A stretch of 21,303 nt of DNA from a virus. The DNA lies in the IMG/VR virus record IMGVR_UViG_3300035145_004043, positions 1 through 21,303 of that record; one strand, given 5' to 3'. Of this stretch, positions 6,505 through 12,510 are shown one piece after another (positions within the stretch are counted from its first letter, which is position 1; every line of letters begins with the position of its first letter). The position numbers and the translations under genes were made by a program. Below the pieces are notes generated by a model that worked only from the letters and a program-made list of their open reading frames with translations, searched no databases and was not told the DNA's origin.

Positions 6505-7457
6505 AGCATTTAGAAGAAACACCTTGGTTTATTTGTGATAAAGATGATACGAATTATTGTGCCTATGTAGACACTGATTCTAATTATTTTAACGCGGAAC
6601 CTTTATTATTACATTTATACCCTAACTTTGAATCATTCTCAGATGAAGAGAAAGATGAAAAATTAGAAGGTGTAGCTTTAGCATATCAAGATATTATTAC
6701 TGAGCATTATAATAATTTAGCTACTGATTGTTTTAATGTTAAACAATTTGAATGGTTTGATAAACCACATTGGCTTGAAATGAAAACTGAATGTGTAATA
6801 AGATCAGCTTATTTTAGAGCAACTAGAAGATATGCTCAATGGATTACTAAACAAGAAGGTATTGCTAAAGAAACTTTAGATATTAAAGGTTTAGAGTTTA
6901 TGAAAGCAAATTTCCCACCTATATTAGGAGATTTCTTTAATGATATTTTACAACAAGTTTTAAAAGGAGAACAACATAAAAGTATTATTGATCAAATTAA
7001 ATCATTTAAAACCCAAATTTTAGATGGTACTATCCCTTTAGCTAAATTAGGTAATCCTACTGCTGTTAAAAAATTAGATAAGTATAGTGGTAGTAAAGCT
7101 AGAGCTGGGGAAATGTTTACTGAAATATTAAAGGGTGCTCCTGCACCTGTAAGGGCAGCTATTCGTTATAATGATTTACTTAGATTATGGCAATTAGATA
7201 GAAAATATAATCTAATTACAATGGCAGATAAAGTAAAATGGATTTATTTAAAAGATAACCCATATAAAATAGAAGCATTAGCGTTTTTTGACTATGAAAT
7301 GCCAGATAAAATAGTTGATTTCTTAGATACCTATGCTGATAGACAGAAAGTATTTGATTCAATATTATTAAATAAATTAGAAGGATTTTTTAGTGACTTA
7401 GGATGGTCTCTTAATTTAAATCCTTATGTAAATGCCTTAAAATCCTTTGAAATCTAA
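6501..7457 (+). CDS. 43B: DNA polymerase family B, C-terminal part (gp43B: motif C, palm end and thumb)
   Basis: This 318-residue product supplies what gp43A lacks. Y-V-D24-T-D26-S is polymerase motif C with the second catalytic aspartate pair, preceded by a ~20-residue lead (MKHLEETPWFICDKDDTNYC) that may be new sequence acquired at the split. F-R-A-T-R-R-Y-A near 109 matches the K-K-R-Y-A template-contact motif. The rest corresponds to the T4 gp43 thumb. The start is GTG and overlaps the DUF6165-like stop. The two chains must assemble to give an active enzyme, since exonuclease and motifs A/B are on one and motif C on the other; that is inference from motif content. The C-terminus (N-A-L-K-S-F-E-I) would be the expected place for a clamp-binding peptide. 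It ends 23 bases before the clamp gene. Confidence 0.92.
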   Translation: MKHLEETPWFICDKDDTNYCAYVDTDSNYFNAEPLLLHLYPNFESFSDEEKDEKLEGVALAYQDIITEHYNNLATDCFNVKQFEWFDKPHWLEMKTECVIRSAYFRATRRYAQWITKQEGIAKETLDIKGLEFMKANFPPILGDFFNDILQQVLKGEQHKSIIDQIKSFKTQILDGTIPLAKLGNPTAVKKLDKYSGSKARAGEMFTEILKGAPAPVRAAIRYNDLLRLWQLDRKYNLITMADKVKWIYLKDNPYKIEALAFFDYEMPDKIVDFLDTYADRQKVFDSILLNKLEGFFSDLGWSLNLNPYVNALKSFEI

Positions 7458-7464
7458 AATAAAC

Positions 7465-7474
7465 TTCGTATATT
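7465..7474 (+). promoter_or_regulatory. TTCGTATATT motif upstream of the sliding clamp gene
   Basis: An exact 10-base motif in the 23-base gap between gp43B and gp45, ending 6 bases before the ATG. The identical decamer occurs in two other intergenic gaps (8750-8759 and 11076-11085). A TTTG at 7446-7449, about 19 bases upstream of TATATT, would fit a Bacteroidota-type promoter (TTTG then TAnnTT). It may be a phage promoter or an RNA-level operator at the translation start; the sequence does not decide. Confidence 0.5.
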
Positions 7475-7480
7475 CCCGTT

Positions 7481-8206
7481 ATGATAAGTAAAAATCAATT
7501 AAGCAGTGTTATATCAAAATATTACCTAAATGGCCTAAATAATCAGGTTAAATGGAGAATTAAAGATAATACACTTACAATTTATGCTGGTGAAGCAGGT
7601 AGAGTATGTAAAGTGGTAGCTAATAATTTCCCATTAGAAGATTCCGAATTGGGAGTATTTGATACTAATAAATTAAATAAATTACTTTCTATTACTAATG
7701 GTGATTTAATTATTACATTAGAAAAAATGAAAGCAATTTATACTAAAATGCATATTCAGGATTCTAATTATGATTTAACTTATTCATTAGCTGATACATT
7801 AATATTAGGTAAAAATACTTGGTATGATGATCCTGATGAATGGGATATAAATTTAAAATTAGAAAATGAAGATGTAGATGCTTTAATTAAAGCTAAAAAT
7901 GCATTAGGAGAAGTAGATTCTATGTTAATTACTACAACTAATGATTTTGATGGAAATTCTATATGTGAATTCATATTTGGTGATAATACAGGATTTTCAA
8001 ATAAAATTTCATACCAAGTAAATGGTGGTGAAATTAATGATAATACTTTAAGTGTTCCATTTAATTCTGATATTTTTAAAGACATATTAAACAATAATAA
8101 AGATATGGATAGTTGTTCTCTAAAATTATCAAATACTGGGATATTAAAGATAGATTTCGAATCTGAAGACATTAAAAGTGAATATTTTGTTGCAAGAAAC
8201 GAATAA
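7481..8206 (+). CDS. 45: Sliding clamp, DNA polymerase processivity factor (gp45-like)
   Basis: The 241-residue length is close to T4 gp45 (228). It has the strand-rich, acidic make-up of clamps, with helix-like segments around I-S-K-N-Q-L-S-S-V-I-S-K-Y at the start and F-D-T-N-K-L-N-K-L-L-S-I near 59. The latter resembles the conserved strand-helix of phage clamps (x-F-D-L-x-K-L-L-x-x-L). No cysteine-rich or membrane segments are present. gp45 forms a trimeric ring that tethers gp43 to DNA and, in T4, also activates late transcription. Its position directly after gp43B and in the T4 order 45-44-62 supports the call as much as the sequence does. It is preceded by the TTCGTATATT motif and followed by a 94-base gap. 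Confidence 0.82.
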   Translation: MISKNQLSSVISKYYLNGLNNQVKWRIKDNTLTIYAGEAGRVCKVVANNFPLEDSELGVFDTNKLNKLLSITNGDLIITLEKMKAIYTKMHIQDSNYDLTYSLADTLILGKNTWYDDPDEWDINLKLENEDVDALIKAKNALGEVDSMLITTTNDFDGNSICEFIFGDNTGFSNKISYQVNGGEINDNTLSVPFNSDIFKDILNNNKDMDSCSLKLSNTGILKIDFESEDIKSEYFVARNE

Positions 8207-8216
8207 ATTATATATG

Positions 8217-8222
8217 TATAAT
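8217..8222 (+). promoter_or_regulatory. Possible -10 element (TGTATAAT) before hsp20
   Basis: TATAAT preceded by TG at 8215-8216 resembles an extended bacterial -10 box. It lies early in the 94-base gap after gp45, about 80 bases before the hsp20 start. No convincing -35 partner is visible and the region is AT-rich, so chance is a real alternative. Confidence 0.25.
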
Positions 8223-8238
8223 AAACAAACATTTGTAG

Positions 8239-8253
8239 CTAGGGCACATTGTT
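8239..8253 (+). repeat. Copy 1 of the CTAG..CACATTGTT element flanking hsp20
   Basis: CTAGGGCACATTGTT upstream of hsp20 closely matches CTAGCACATTGTT at 8736-8748 downstream of hsp20, differing by a two-base insertion. In both places a T-rich run follows. The pair brackets the hsp20 gene. It may be a repeated regulatory or termination element, or the footprint of an insertion. Confidence 0.45.
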
Positions 8254-8269
8254 ATGTTTTTGTTAAACC

Positions 8270-8284
8270 GCGAGCTTAGGCCGC
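8270..8284 (+). other. Small GC-rich hairpin before hsp20
   Basis: GCGAGCTTAGGCCGC can fold as GCG-[A bulge]-GC, loop TTAG, GC-CGC: five G-C pairs in an otherwise very AT-rich stretch. It is followed by ATAAATTTT. It could be a weak terminator for the gp45 transcript or a leader structure of hsp20. It is short and the bulge weakens it. Confidence 0.3.
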
Positions 8285-8300
8285 ATAAATTTTAAATGAT

Positions 8301-8711
8301 ATGAGTACATTATTTTTAGAACGGAATCCGTTCGACATTTTAGTTAGGAATTTTTTCCAAGATGCTAGTTCATACAGACCACTAGCAGAATCCAAATTAC
8401 CCCACCCAGTAGATATTTACGAAAGAGACAATGGTTTAGGCATTGATATTGCCTGCACAGGAATCTCCAAAGAAGATATTGAAATTCTTATTGAGGGTAA
8501 TATAATCAGAGTAAATTACGAAAGACCAAAAGCTGAATTAGACGACGTCTATATCCATAAGGGTATTGCGAAACGCTCATTCAACCTAGGTTGGAAGATT
8601 GATAGTAAGTTCGATTTAAGCACTGCAACAGCTGAGTTTAAAGATGGGTTACTAAGAATTATTATACCTTATACCAAAGGTTCAGAGCCAAAAACTCTAA
8701 AAATTAAGTAA
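8301..8711 (+). CDS. hsp20: Small heat shock protein, Hsp20/alpha-crystallin family
   Basis: A 136-residue protein with a typical alpha-crystallin domain: P-V-D-I-Y-E-R-D near 38, I-D-I-A-C-T-G-I-S-K-E-D-I-E-I near 49, and the hallmark A-x-F-K-D-G-L-L-R-I-I-I-P near 113. It ends K-T-L-K-I-K, the usual place for the C-terminal I-x-I anchor. Such proteins hold unfolding proteins without ATP, and are common in marine T4-like phages. It sits directly before groES/groEL, giving the phage both a holdase and a foldase. Its start region codes an exact dyad AACGGAATCCGTT at 8320-8332. The flanking gaps of 94 and 73 bases are the longest in the window, and codons are less strongly AT-biased than in neighbours, suggesting independent control or separate acquisition. 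Confidence 0.92.
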   Translation: MSTLFLERNPFDILVRNFFQDASSYRPLAESKLPHPVDIYERDNGLGIDIACTGISKEDIEILIEGNIIRVNYERPKAELDDVYIHKGIAKRSFNLGWKIDSKFDLSTATAEFKDGLLRIIIPYTKGSEPKTLKIK

Positions 8712-8722
8712 TAAGTTTTATT

Positions 8723-8750
8723 AAAAATATGTGTCCTAGCACATTGTTTT
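8723..8750 (+). terminator. Hairpin and T-run after hsp20, possible terminator
   Basis: ATGTG (8729-8733) and CACAT (8740-8744) form a 5-bp stem around the loop TCCTAG, flanked by AAAA and TTTT runs that extend the dyad after a two-base mismatch. The T-run directly follows, as in intrinsic terminators, although the stem is weak. A second, AT-only dyad (TAATAA-GTT-TTATTA, 8709-8723) lies at the hsp20 stop. The right arm is part of the CACATTGTT repeat also found before hsp20. Confidence 0.35.
8736..8748 (+). repeat. Copy 2 of the CTAG..CACATTGTT element flanking hsp20
   Basis: CTAGCACATTGTT, 25 bases after the hsp20 stop, repeats the element at 8239-8253 minus two G residues. It overlaps the hairpin described at 8723-8750 and runs straight into the TTCGTATATT motif. 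Confidence 0.45.
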
Positions 8751-8759
8751 TCGTATATT
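8750..8759 (+). promoter_or_regulatory. TTCGTATATT motif upstream of the 106-aa gene and groES/groEL
   Basis: Second exact copy of the decamer, 25 bases before the ATG at 8785. With a hairpin and T-run just upstream, the order is end-of-transcript signal then start signal, which favours a promoter reading for this copy. It would drive the 106-residue unknown, groES and groEL together. Confidence 0.5.
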
Positions 8760-8784
8760 GATGTTACACTAAAATTAAAGTTAT

Positions 8785-9105
8785 ATGGCTAGAAAAGCAA
8801 AATCAATCACAACAATTTCTGATCCTTCAATGGAGCCTTATTTCATTACTAAAGATGACGTATGTTATACAGTAATGGAAAGAATCACTCCAAATGCTGA
8901 TCATTTTAGATCTAAGGGTAAAGGAAAAGAATATACAAAACCACAGGGTTATTATCCTGAATTCAAACAAGCACTTAGAAAAATTACTCAATGTAAATTA
9001 CATACAAGAATAGATTATGATAATCTTAATGAATTTTTAAGTGAATTTAAAACAATAGAGTCTAATATTAAAAATTATACAGATGGCCTTAGAAGCACTA
9101 TTTGA
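8785..9105 (+). CDS. Hypothetical protein, 106 residues, first gene of the chaperonin operon
   Basis: A soluble, basic protein of 106 residues, with no signal or membrane segment. It opens MARKAKSITTISDPSMEPYF, has a strand-rich middle (D-D-V-C-Y-T-V-M-E-R), a glycine/lysine-rich stretch near 45-50 (S-K-G-K-G-K-E-Y), then Q-G-Y-Y-P-E-F-K-Q-A-L-R-K-I and a C-terminal coiled helix ending in I-K-N-Y-T-D. The pattern of a strand pair, Y-Y-x-x-F-x-x-A-L-x-K-I, and a closing helix recalls small conserved proteins in other phages, but I cannot name a family. It overlaps groES by 23 bases, so the two are almost certainly co-translated. No link to folding can be inferred beyond position. Confidence 0.75.
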   Translation: MARKAKSITTISDPSMEPYFITKDDVCYTVMERITPNADHFRSKGKGKEYTKPQGYYPEFKQALRKITQCKLHTRIDYDNLNEFLSEFKTIESNIKNYTDGLRSTI

Positions 9106-9445
9106 TGCGGTTATAGTTAAACCAATTGAAAATTCGGAAACAACTTACGGTAATATCATTGTACCTGATTTAGGTAATGAAAAAAATGAAATGGGTGAAG
9201 TTATTGCTGTTGGACCTGGGAAACCTACTATTACAGGTGAATTTATAAGTACTATTCTTCAAGTAGGAGATAAAGTAGTATTACCTACTATGGGATTTAC
9301 TAAATTACCTTATAATGGAGATGAATATTATGTAGGTCCTGAAAACCAAATACTAGCTAAAGTTACAGCTACAGTAACTGTAGAAGATGCTTTAGCTGAA
9401 ACCCAAGTAAGTGAAGAAGAAAAAGAAATGTTAACAGATATTTAA
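9083..9445 (+). CDS. groES: Co-chaperonin GroES
   Basis: GroES forms the heptameric lid on GroEL. The 120-residue product has the family core: L-F-D-A-V-I-V-K-P-I-E near residue 5; the mobile loop S-E-T-T-Y-G-N-I-I-V-P-D near 18, whose I-I-V corresponds to the hydrophobic tripeptide that docks on GroEL; G-E-V-I-A-V-G-P-G near 38; V-G-D-K-V-V-L-P near 62; and Y-Y-V-G-P-E-N-Q-I-L-A-K-V near 82. It is about 25 residues longer than most bacterial GroES because of an acidic C-terminal tail (T-V-E-D-A-L-A-E-T onwards). The gene overlaps the previous one by 23 bases and ends one base before groEL. Phage-encoded GroES replaces or supplements the host lid during infection, as with T4 gp31. Confidence 0.95.
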   Translation: MALEALFDAVIVKPIENSETTYGNIIVPDLGNEKNEMGEVIAVGPGKPTITGEFISTILQVGDKVVLPTMGFTKLPYNGDEYYVGPENQILAKVTATVTVEDALAETQVSEEEKEMLTDI

Positions 9446-9446
9446 T

Positions 9447-11069
9447 ATGAGTAAACAAGTTATTTTAGGTTCTGAAGCAAGAACCAATTTAGTAAAAGGA
9501 ATTGATACATTAGCGGATGCAGTAGTATCAACTTTAGGTCCTAATGGTAGAAATGTAGTAATAGCTAATGAAATGGGAGCTCCTCAATCAACTAAAGATG
9601 GAGTTACAGTGGCTAAATCAATTACATTATCTGACCCAAATCAAGAATTAGGAGTTCAATTAGTAAAACAAGCTGCAATCAAAACAGCTGAAAAAGCAGG
9701 AGATGGTACAACAACTTCTACTTTATTAGCTAGAGAAATGATTAAAGCAGGATTAACAGCTTTAAATAATAATGAAAATGCAGTTCAAATAAAAAGAGAT
9801 ATTGATACTACAGTTCAACAAGTAGTAGATAATCTTAAAACTCAGATAGCAGAAGATATTTCAGGTGAAGAGCAATTAGAACAAATTGCAACTATTTCAG
9901 CTAATAATGATCCTGAAACTGGTAAACTCATTGCTACTGCTATTGAGAAAGTTGGAATGGAAGGGGTTGTCCATATTGAAGAGTCAAAGACTGGAGAAAC
10001 TTATCTAGAAACTGTTGAAGGGTTGCAGTTTGATAGAGGTTACAAGTCGCCTTATTTTGTTACAAATAATACTACAATGACCTCAGTATTGGATAATCCC
10101 TTGATTCTGATTGCAGACCAAAAAATAACACAGGTAAAAGATTTATTACCTATTTTAGAAGGTGTTTCATCACAAGCACGTTCACTTTTAATTATTGCTG
10201 AAGATATTGATAATGAAGCTTTAGCTACTCTTATTGTTAATAAAATGAGAGGTACAATGAAAGTGTGTGCTGTTAAAGCACCTGATTTTGGAGATAGAAG
10301 AAAATTAGTTTTAGAAGATATTGCTATTACAACTGGTGGTACAGTATTTGATAAACAAAAAGGAATGAAGCTAGACAAGTTCAGTTGGGATTGGTTTGGT
10401 GAAGCAAGAACAGTAACTGTAGGAAAAGAACAAACAACAATAGTAGATGGAAAAGGAGGAGTTGAATCAATTGAAACACGTATTGAAGAATTACAACAAC
10501 AAATCGATAAAGCAACAACACCGTTCGAAACGGAAAAACTCCAAGAAAGATTGGCAAAATTTGTCGGAGGAGTAGCTATCATTCATGTAGGTGGAAACAC
10601 TGAAACTGAAATGAAGGAAAAGAAAGATAGAGTAGATGATGCATTACATGCAACTAAAGCTGCTATTGAAGAAGGAATAGTACCAGGAGGTGGAACTGCA
10701 TTATTATATGCTTCATCAGGTTTAGAAGCTAAATCAACAGGAGCTCAAATTGTAATAGCTGCTTGTGCTAAACCTTTTAGCCAAATTTTAGTAAATGCTG
10801 GTTGGGATGAAGTTGATGGTAGAATTATGGCTGATAATTTAGTTAATTCTGGTGATGATGCTTGGACTGGATTTAATATTAAAACTGCTAAAAAAGTTAA
10901 TATGAAAGAAGCAGGTATTATTGATCCAACTAAAGTAGCAAGAACAGCATTACAAAATGCAGCATCAGTAGCTGGTACAGTATTGCTTACAGAATGTACT
11001 GTAGTAGATGAACCTAAAGAAGAATCAAACCAACCTCAAATGGATCCATCAATGATGGGGATGATGTAA
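9447..11069 (+). CDS. groEL: Chaperonin GroEL
   Basis: A full-length 540-residue chaperonin (E. coli GroEL is 548). Equatorial ATP-site motifs are present: T-L-G-P-N-G-R-N near 30, D-G-V-T-V-A near 52, and A-G-D-G-T-T-T-S near 86. The catalytic aspartate region V-D-D-A-L-H-A-T-K-A-A-I-E-E-G is kept, followed by G-G-G-T-A-L-L. The tail ends M-D-P-S-M-M-G-M-M, a short relative of the usual G-G-M repeat. It should form the double-ring folding chamber with the GroES encoded just upstream. Complete groESL pairs are uncommon in phages; most T4-like phages carry only a GroES analogue. Two internal stretches (about 9900-10130 and 10360-10570) use noticeably more TTG, CTG, AAG and CTC than the rest of the gene. 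Confidence 0.97.
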   Translation: MSKQVILGSEARTNLVKGIDTLADAVVSTLGPNGRNVVIANEMGAPQSTKDGVTVAKSITLSDPNQELGVQLVKQAAIKTAEKAGDGTTTSTLLAREMIKAGLTALNNNENAVQIKRDIDTTVQQVVDNLKTQIAEDISGEEQLEQIATISANNDPETGKLIATAIEKVGMEGVVHIEESKTGETYLETVEGLQFDRGYKSPYFVTNNTTMTSVLDNPLILIADQKITQVKDLLPILEGVSSQARSLLIIAEDIDNEALATLIVNKMRGTMKVCAVKAPDFGDRRKLVLEDIAITTGGTVFDKQKGMKLDKFSWDWFGEARTVTVGKEQTTIVDGKGGVESIETRIEELQQQIDKATTPFETEKLQERLAKFVGGVAIIHVGGNTETEMKEKKDRVDDALHATKAAIEEGIVPGGGTALLYASSGLEAKSTGAQIVIAACAKPFSQILVNAGWDEVDGRIMADNLVNSGDDAWTGFNIKTAKKVNMKEAGIIDPTKVARTALQNAASVAGTVLLTECTVVDEPKEESNQPQMDPSMMGMM

Positions 11070-11075
11070 AATAAT

Positions 11076-11085
11076 TTCGTATATT
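11076..11085 (+). promoter_or_regulatory. TTCGTATATT motif abutting the start of the gp44 leader gene
   Basis: Third exact copy, filling most of the 16-base gap after groEL and ending immediately before the ATG at 11086. If this were a -10-type box, transcription would start within the first codons of the 95-residue gene, which is awkward. A role in RNA, such as a repressor-binding site at the translation start, therefore deserves equal weight here. Confidence 0.45.
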
Positions 11086-11373
11086 ATGGCAGATAAAATT
11101 AAAACAGAATTATTAGAAGAAAATGTGCTAATTGCTAATCGTGTTCCACCAGGAGATAGATGGCAATTAGCAGATGAACCTAATGGTAAAATTCATACTA
11201 GTTTGACTGATACATTAGAAGCGTATATGAGAAAAACAGGGTTTGCTGGTCATTATAGATTAGAACCTTTAAGTAGTAAATTATATGCTATATCAGCTGA
11301 AGAAGTTGAAATTAAACCTGAACCAATTAAAACATATTCCATATATGGTGAATACTCAGACCCAGACCAATAG
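11086..11373 (+). CDS. Hypothetical protein, 95 residues, upstream of gp44
   Basis: The 95-residue product starts at the ATG right after the TTCGTATATT motif. It begins MADKIKTELLEENVLIANRV, continues with P-P-G-D-R-W-Q-L-A-D-E-P-N-G near 23, a helix with S-L-T-D-T-L-E-A-Y-M-R-K-T-G-F, a short strand pair (H-Y-R-L-E-P-L-S-S-K-L-Y-A-I) and an acidic tail. No cysteine, membrane segment or known motif is visible. It overlaps the likely gp44 start by 29 bases, so it is part of the clamp-loader transcript and may be translationally coupled to gp44. I do not recognise the family. Confidence 0.72.
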   Translation: MADKIKTELLEENVLIANRVPPGDRWQLADEPNGKIHTSLTDTLEAYMRKTGFAGHYRLEPLSSKLYAISAEEVEIKPEPIKTYSIYGEYSDPDQ

Positions 11374-12265
11374 TTTATTAGTAGAAAAATATAGACCTAA
11401 TAAATTAGAAAATTATGTAGGTAATGAGAATATTAAGAAGTCTATATCTAAATATTTAGAACAGAATGATATTCAAAACCTAATATTTTATGGACCTGCT
11501 GGAACCGGAAAAACAACTCTTGCTAAACTCATTGTACAAAATCTTGATTGTGACAGCATTTATATTAATGCTTCGGATGAAAGAGGTATTGAAACAATTA
11601 GAGATAAAGTACAAAGCTTTGCTAGTGTGGCTTCGTTTAAGCCACTTAAGATTGTTATTCTGGATGAGTCTGATTTTCTTACTATTCAAGCGCAAGCTTC
11701 GCTCCGTAATATCATTGAAACGTTTTCGCGAACTACTAGGTTTATCTTAACTTGTAATTATGTAGAACGTATTATTGATCCTTTACAATCTAGGTGCCAA
11801 GTACTTAAAATTGTACCTCCAACTAAAAAAGATGTTGCTAAACATCTAGCTTGGATTATGGATCAAGAAGGTATAGGATTCGAAATGAATGAATTAGGAG
11901 CTATTGTAACACAATATTATCCTGATTTAAGAAAATGTATTAATACTATTCAACTATCTACTCAAGATAGTATGTTGAACTTAGATAAATCAGTACTAGT
12001 ATCATCTAATTATATAGATAAAGTTATTGCCGAACTAAAAGATAAAGCTGATTTTAAAGCTATTCGACAAATTGTAGCTGATGCTAATGTAGATGACTTT
12101 GATGAACTATTTAAATCATTATATGAAAGAGTATCTGAATACCTTCCAGGTAAAGAAGGTACAGTTGCCATTCTAATAAATGATCATCAATATAAAGCAA
12201 ATTTTCGTATTGATAAAGAAATCAATGCAATGAGTTTAATTTCAAATTTAATAAATAATAAATAA
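11345..12265 (+). CDS. 44: Clamp loader large subunit, AAA+ ATPase (gp44-like)
   Basis: The 306-residue protein is an RFC/gp44-type AAA+ ATPase (T4 gp44 is 319). It begins with the clamp-loader signature L-V-E-K-Y-R-P-N-K-L near 11, then Walker A G-P-A-G-T-G-K-T-T near 49-57, Walker B I-V-I-L-D-E-S-D near 102-109, sensor 1 I-L-T-C-N-Y, and the S-R-C motif near 149 that carries the arginine finger. The C-terminal third is the helical collar. gp44 with gp62 opens and loads the gp45 ring. I chose the ATG at 11345 (M-V-N-T-Q); the longer in-frame start at 11285 would add 20 residues not typical of the family. Bases 11560-11740 use TCG, CTT, CTG and CTC in place of the usual TCA and TTA. Confidence 0.93.
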   Translation: MVNTQTQTNSLLVEKYRPNKLENYVGNENIKKSISKYLEQNDIQNLIFYGPAGTGKTTLAKLIVQNLDCDSIYINASDERGIETIRDKVQSFASVASFKPLKIVILDESDFLTIQAQASLRNIIETFSRTTRFILTCNYVERIIDPLQSRCQVLKIVPPTKKDVAKHLAWIMDQEGIGFEMNELGAIVTQYYPDLRKCINTIQLSTQDSMLNLDKSVLVSSNYIDKVIAELKDKADFKAIRQIVADANVDDFDELFKSLYERVSEYLPGKEGTVAILINDHQYKANFRIDKEINAMSLISNLINNK

Positions 12266-12267
12266 CT

Positions 12268-12510
12268 ATGGAACAACAAGTTCAACAACCTCAGATTGAT
12301 CTGAAAAACACTAATGAAGTAAAAAATAGTGAAGGAGGATCTATTTTTCAACAAGGAATACTTTTAAGAAAAGTTTCTAGATTTGTAACTGGTACTGATA
12401 GTGATGCATTACTACCAATACCTGTATTTTATGACCCAACAACTAATAAAATTTTAAGCGATTCAGTCCCTAAAGAATTAAGAGAAGAATTAGCAGATGA
12501 GTTGCTCTAA
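12268..12510 (+). CDS. Hypothetical protein, 80 residues, between gp44 and gp62
   Basis: An 80-residue protein with a glutamine-rich start (MEQQVQQPQIDLKN), a central strand-like segment (I-F-Q-Q-G-I-L-L-R-K-V-S-R-F-V-T-G), a proline-rich P-I-P-V-F-Y-D-P near 50 and an acidic C-terminal helix ending E-E-L-A-D-E-L-L. The segment I-L-L-R-K-V-S-x-F-V-T-G followed by P-V-F-Y-D-P is distinctive and seems like a conserved core. It starts two bases after gp44 and overlaps gp62 by 14 bases, so it is locked inside the clamp-loader operon. No family name is known to me. A role with the clamp loader is guilt by location only. Confidence 0.75.
   Translation: MEQQVQQPQIDLKNTNEVKNSEGGSIFQQGILLRKVSRFVTGTDSDALLPIPVFYDPTTNKILSDSVPKELREELADELL

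Noticed and set aside
4930-6530. Split intein or group I intron explaining the split polymerase
   Set aside because: The end of gp43A and start of gp43B lack intein junction residues (no C-terminal H-N followed by C/S/T, no N-terminal Cys block), and the spacer is filled with four intact protein genes with their own starts and stops.
7780-8232. Antisense open frame over the end of gp45
   Set aside because: It runs opposite to every other gene, has a low-complexity Ser/Ile/Phe composition and matches no known protein pattern.
8223-8295. tRNA-like or tRNA-remnant sequence in the gap before hsp20
   Set aside because: The GC-rich patch caught the eye, but no cloverleaf, T-loop (GTTC) or acceptor stem can be built; only a 5-bp bulged hairpin remains.
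10052-10582. Long antisense open frame inside groEL
   Set aside because: It is the mirror of the strongly conserved groEL frame, Ser/Val/Ile-rich in the way antisense translations of AT-rich genes are, with no motif or start signal.
11285-12265. Longer gp44 reading frame starting at 11285
   Set aside because: The extra 20 residues (M-L-Y-Q-L-K-K-L-K) overlap the upstream gene by 89 bases and look like out-of-frame translation of it; the ATG at 11345 gives the usual short lead before the Y-R-P motif.
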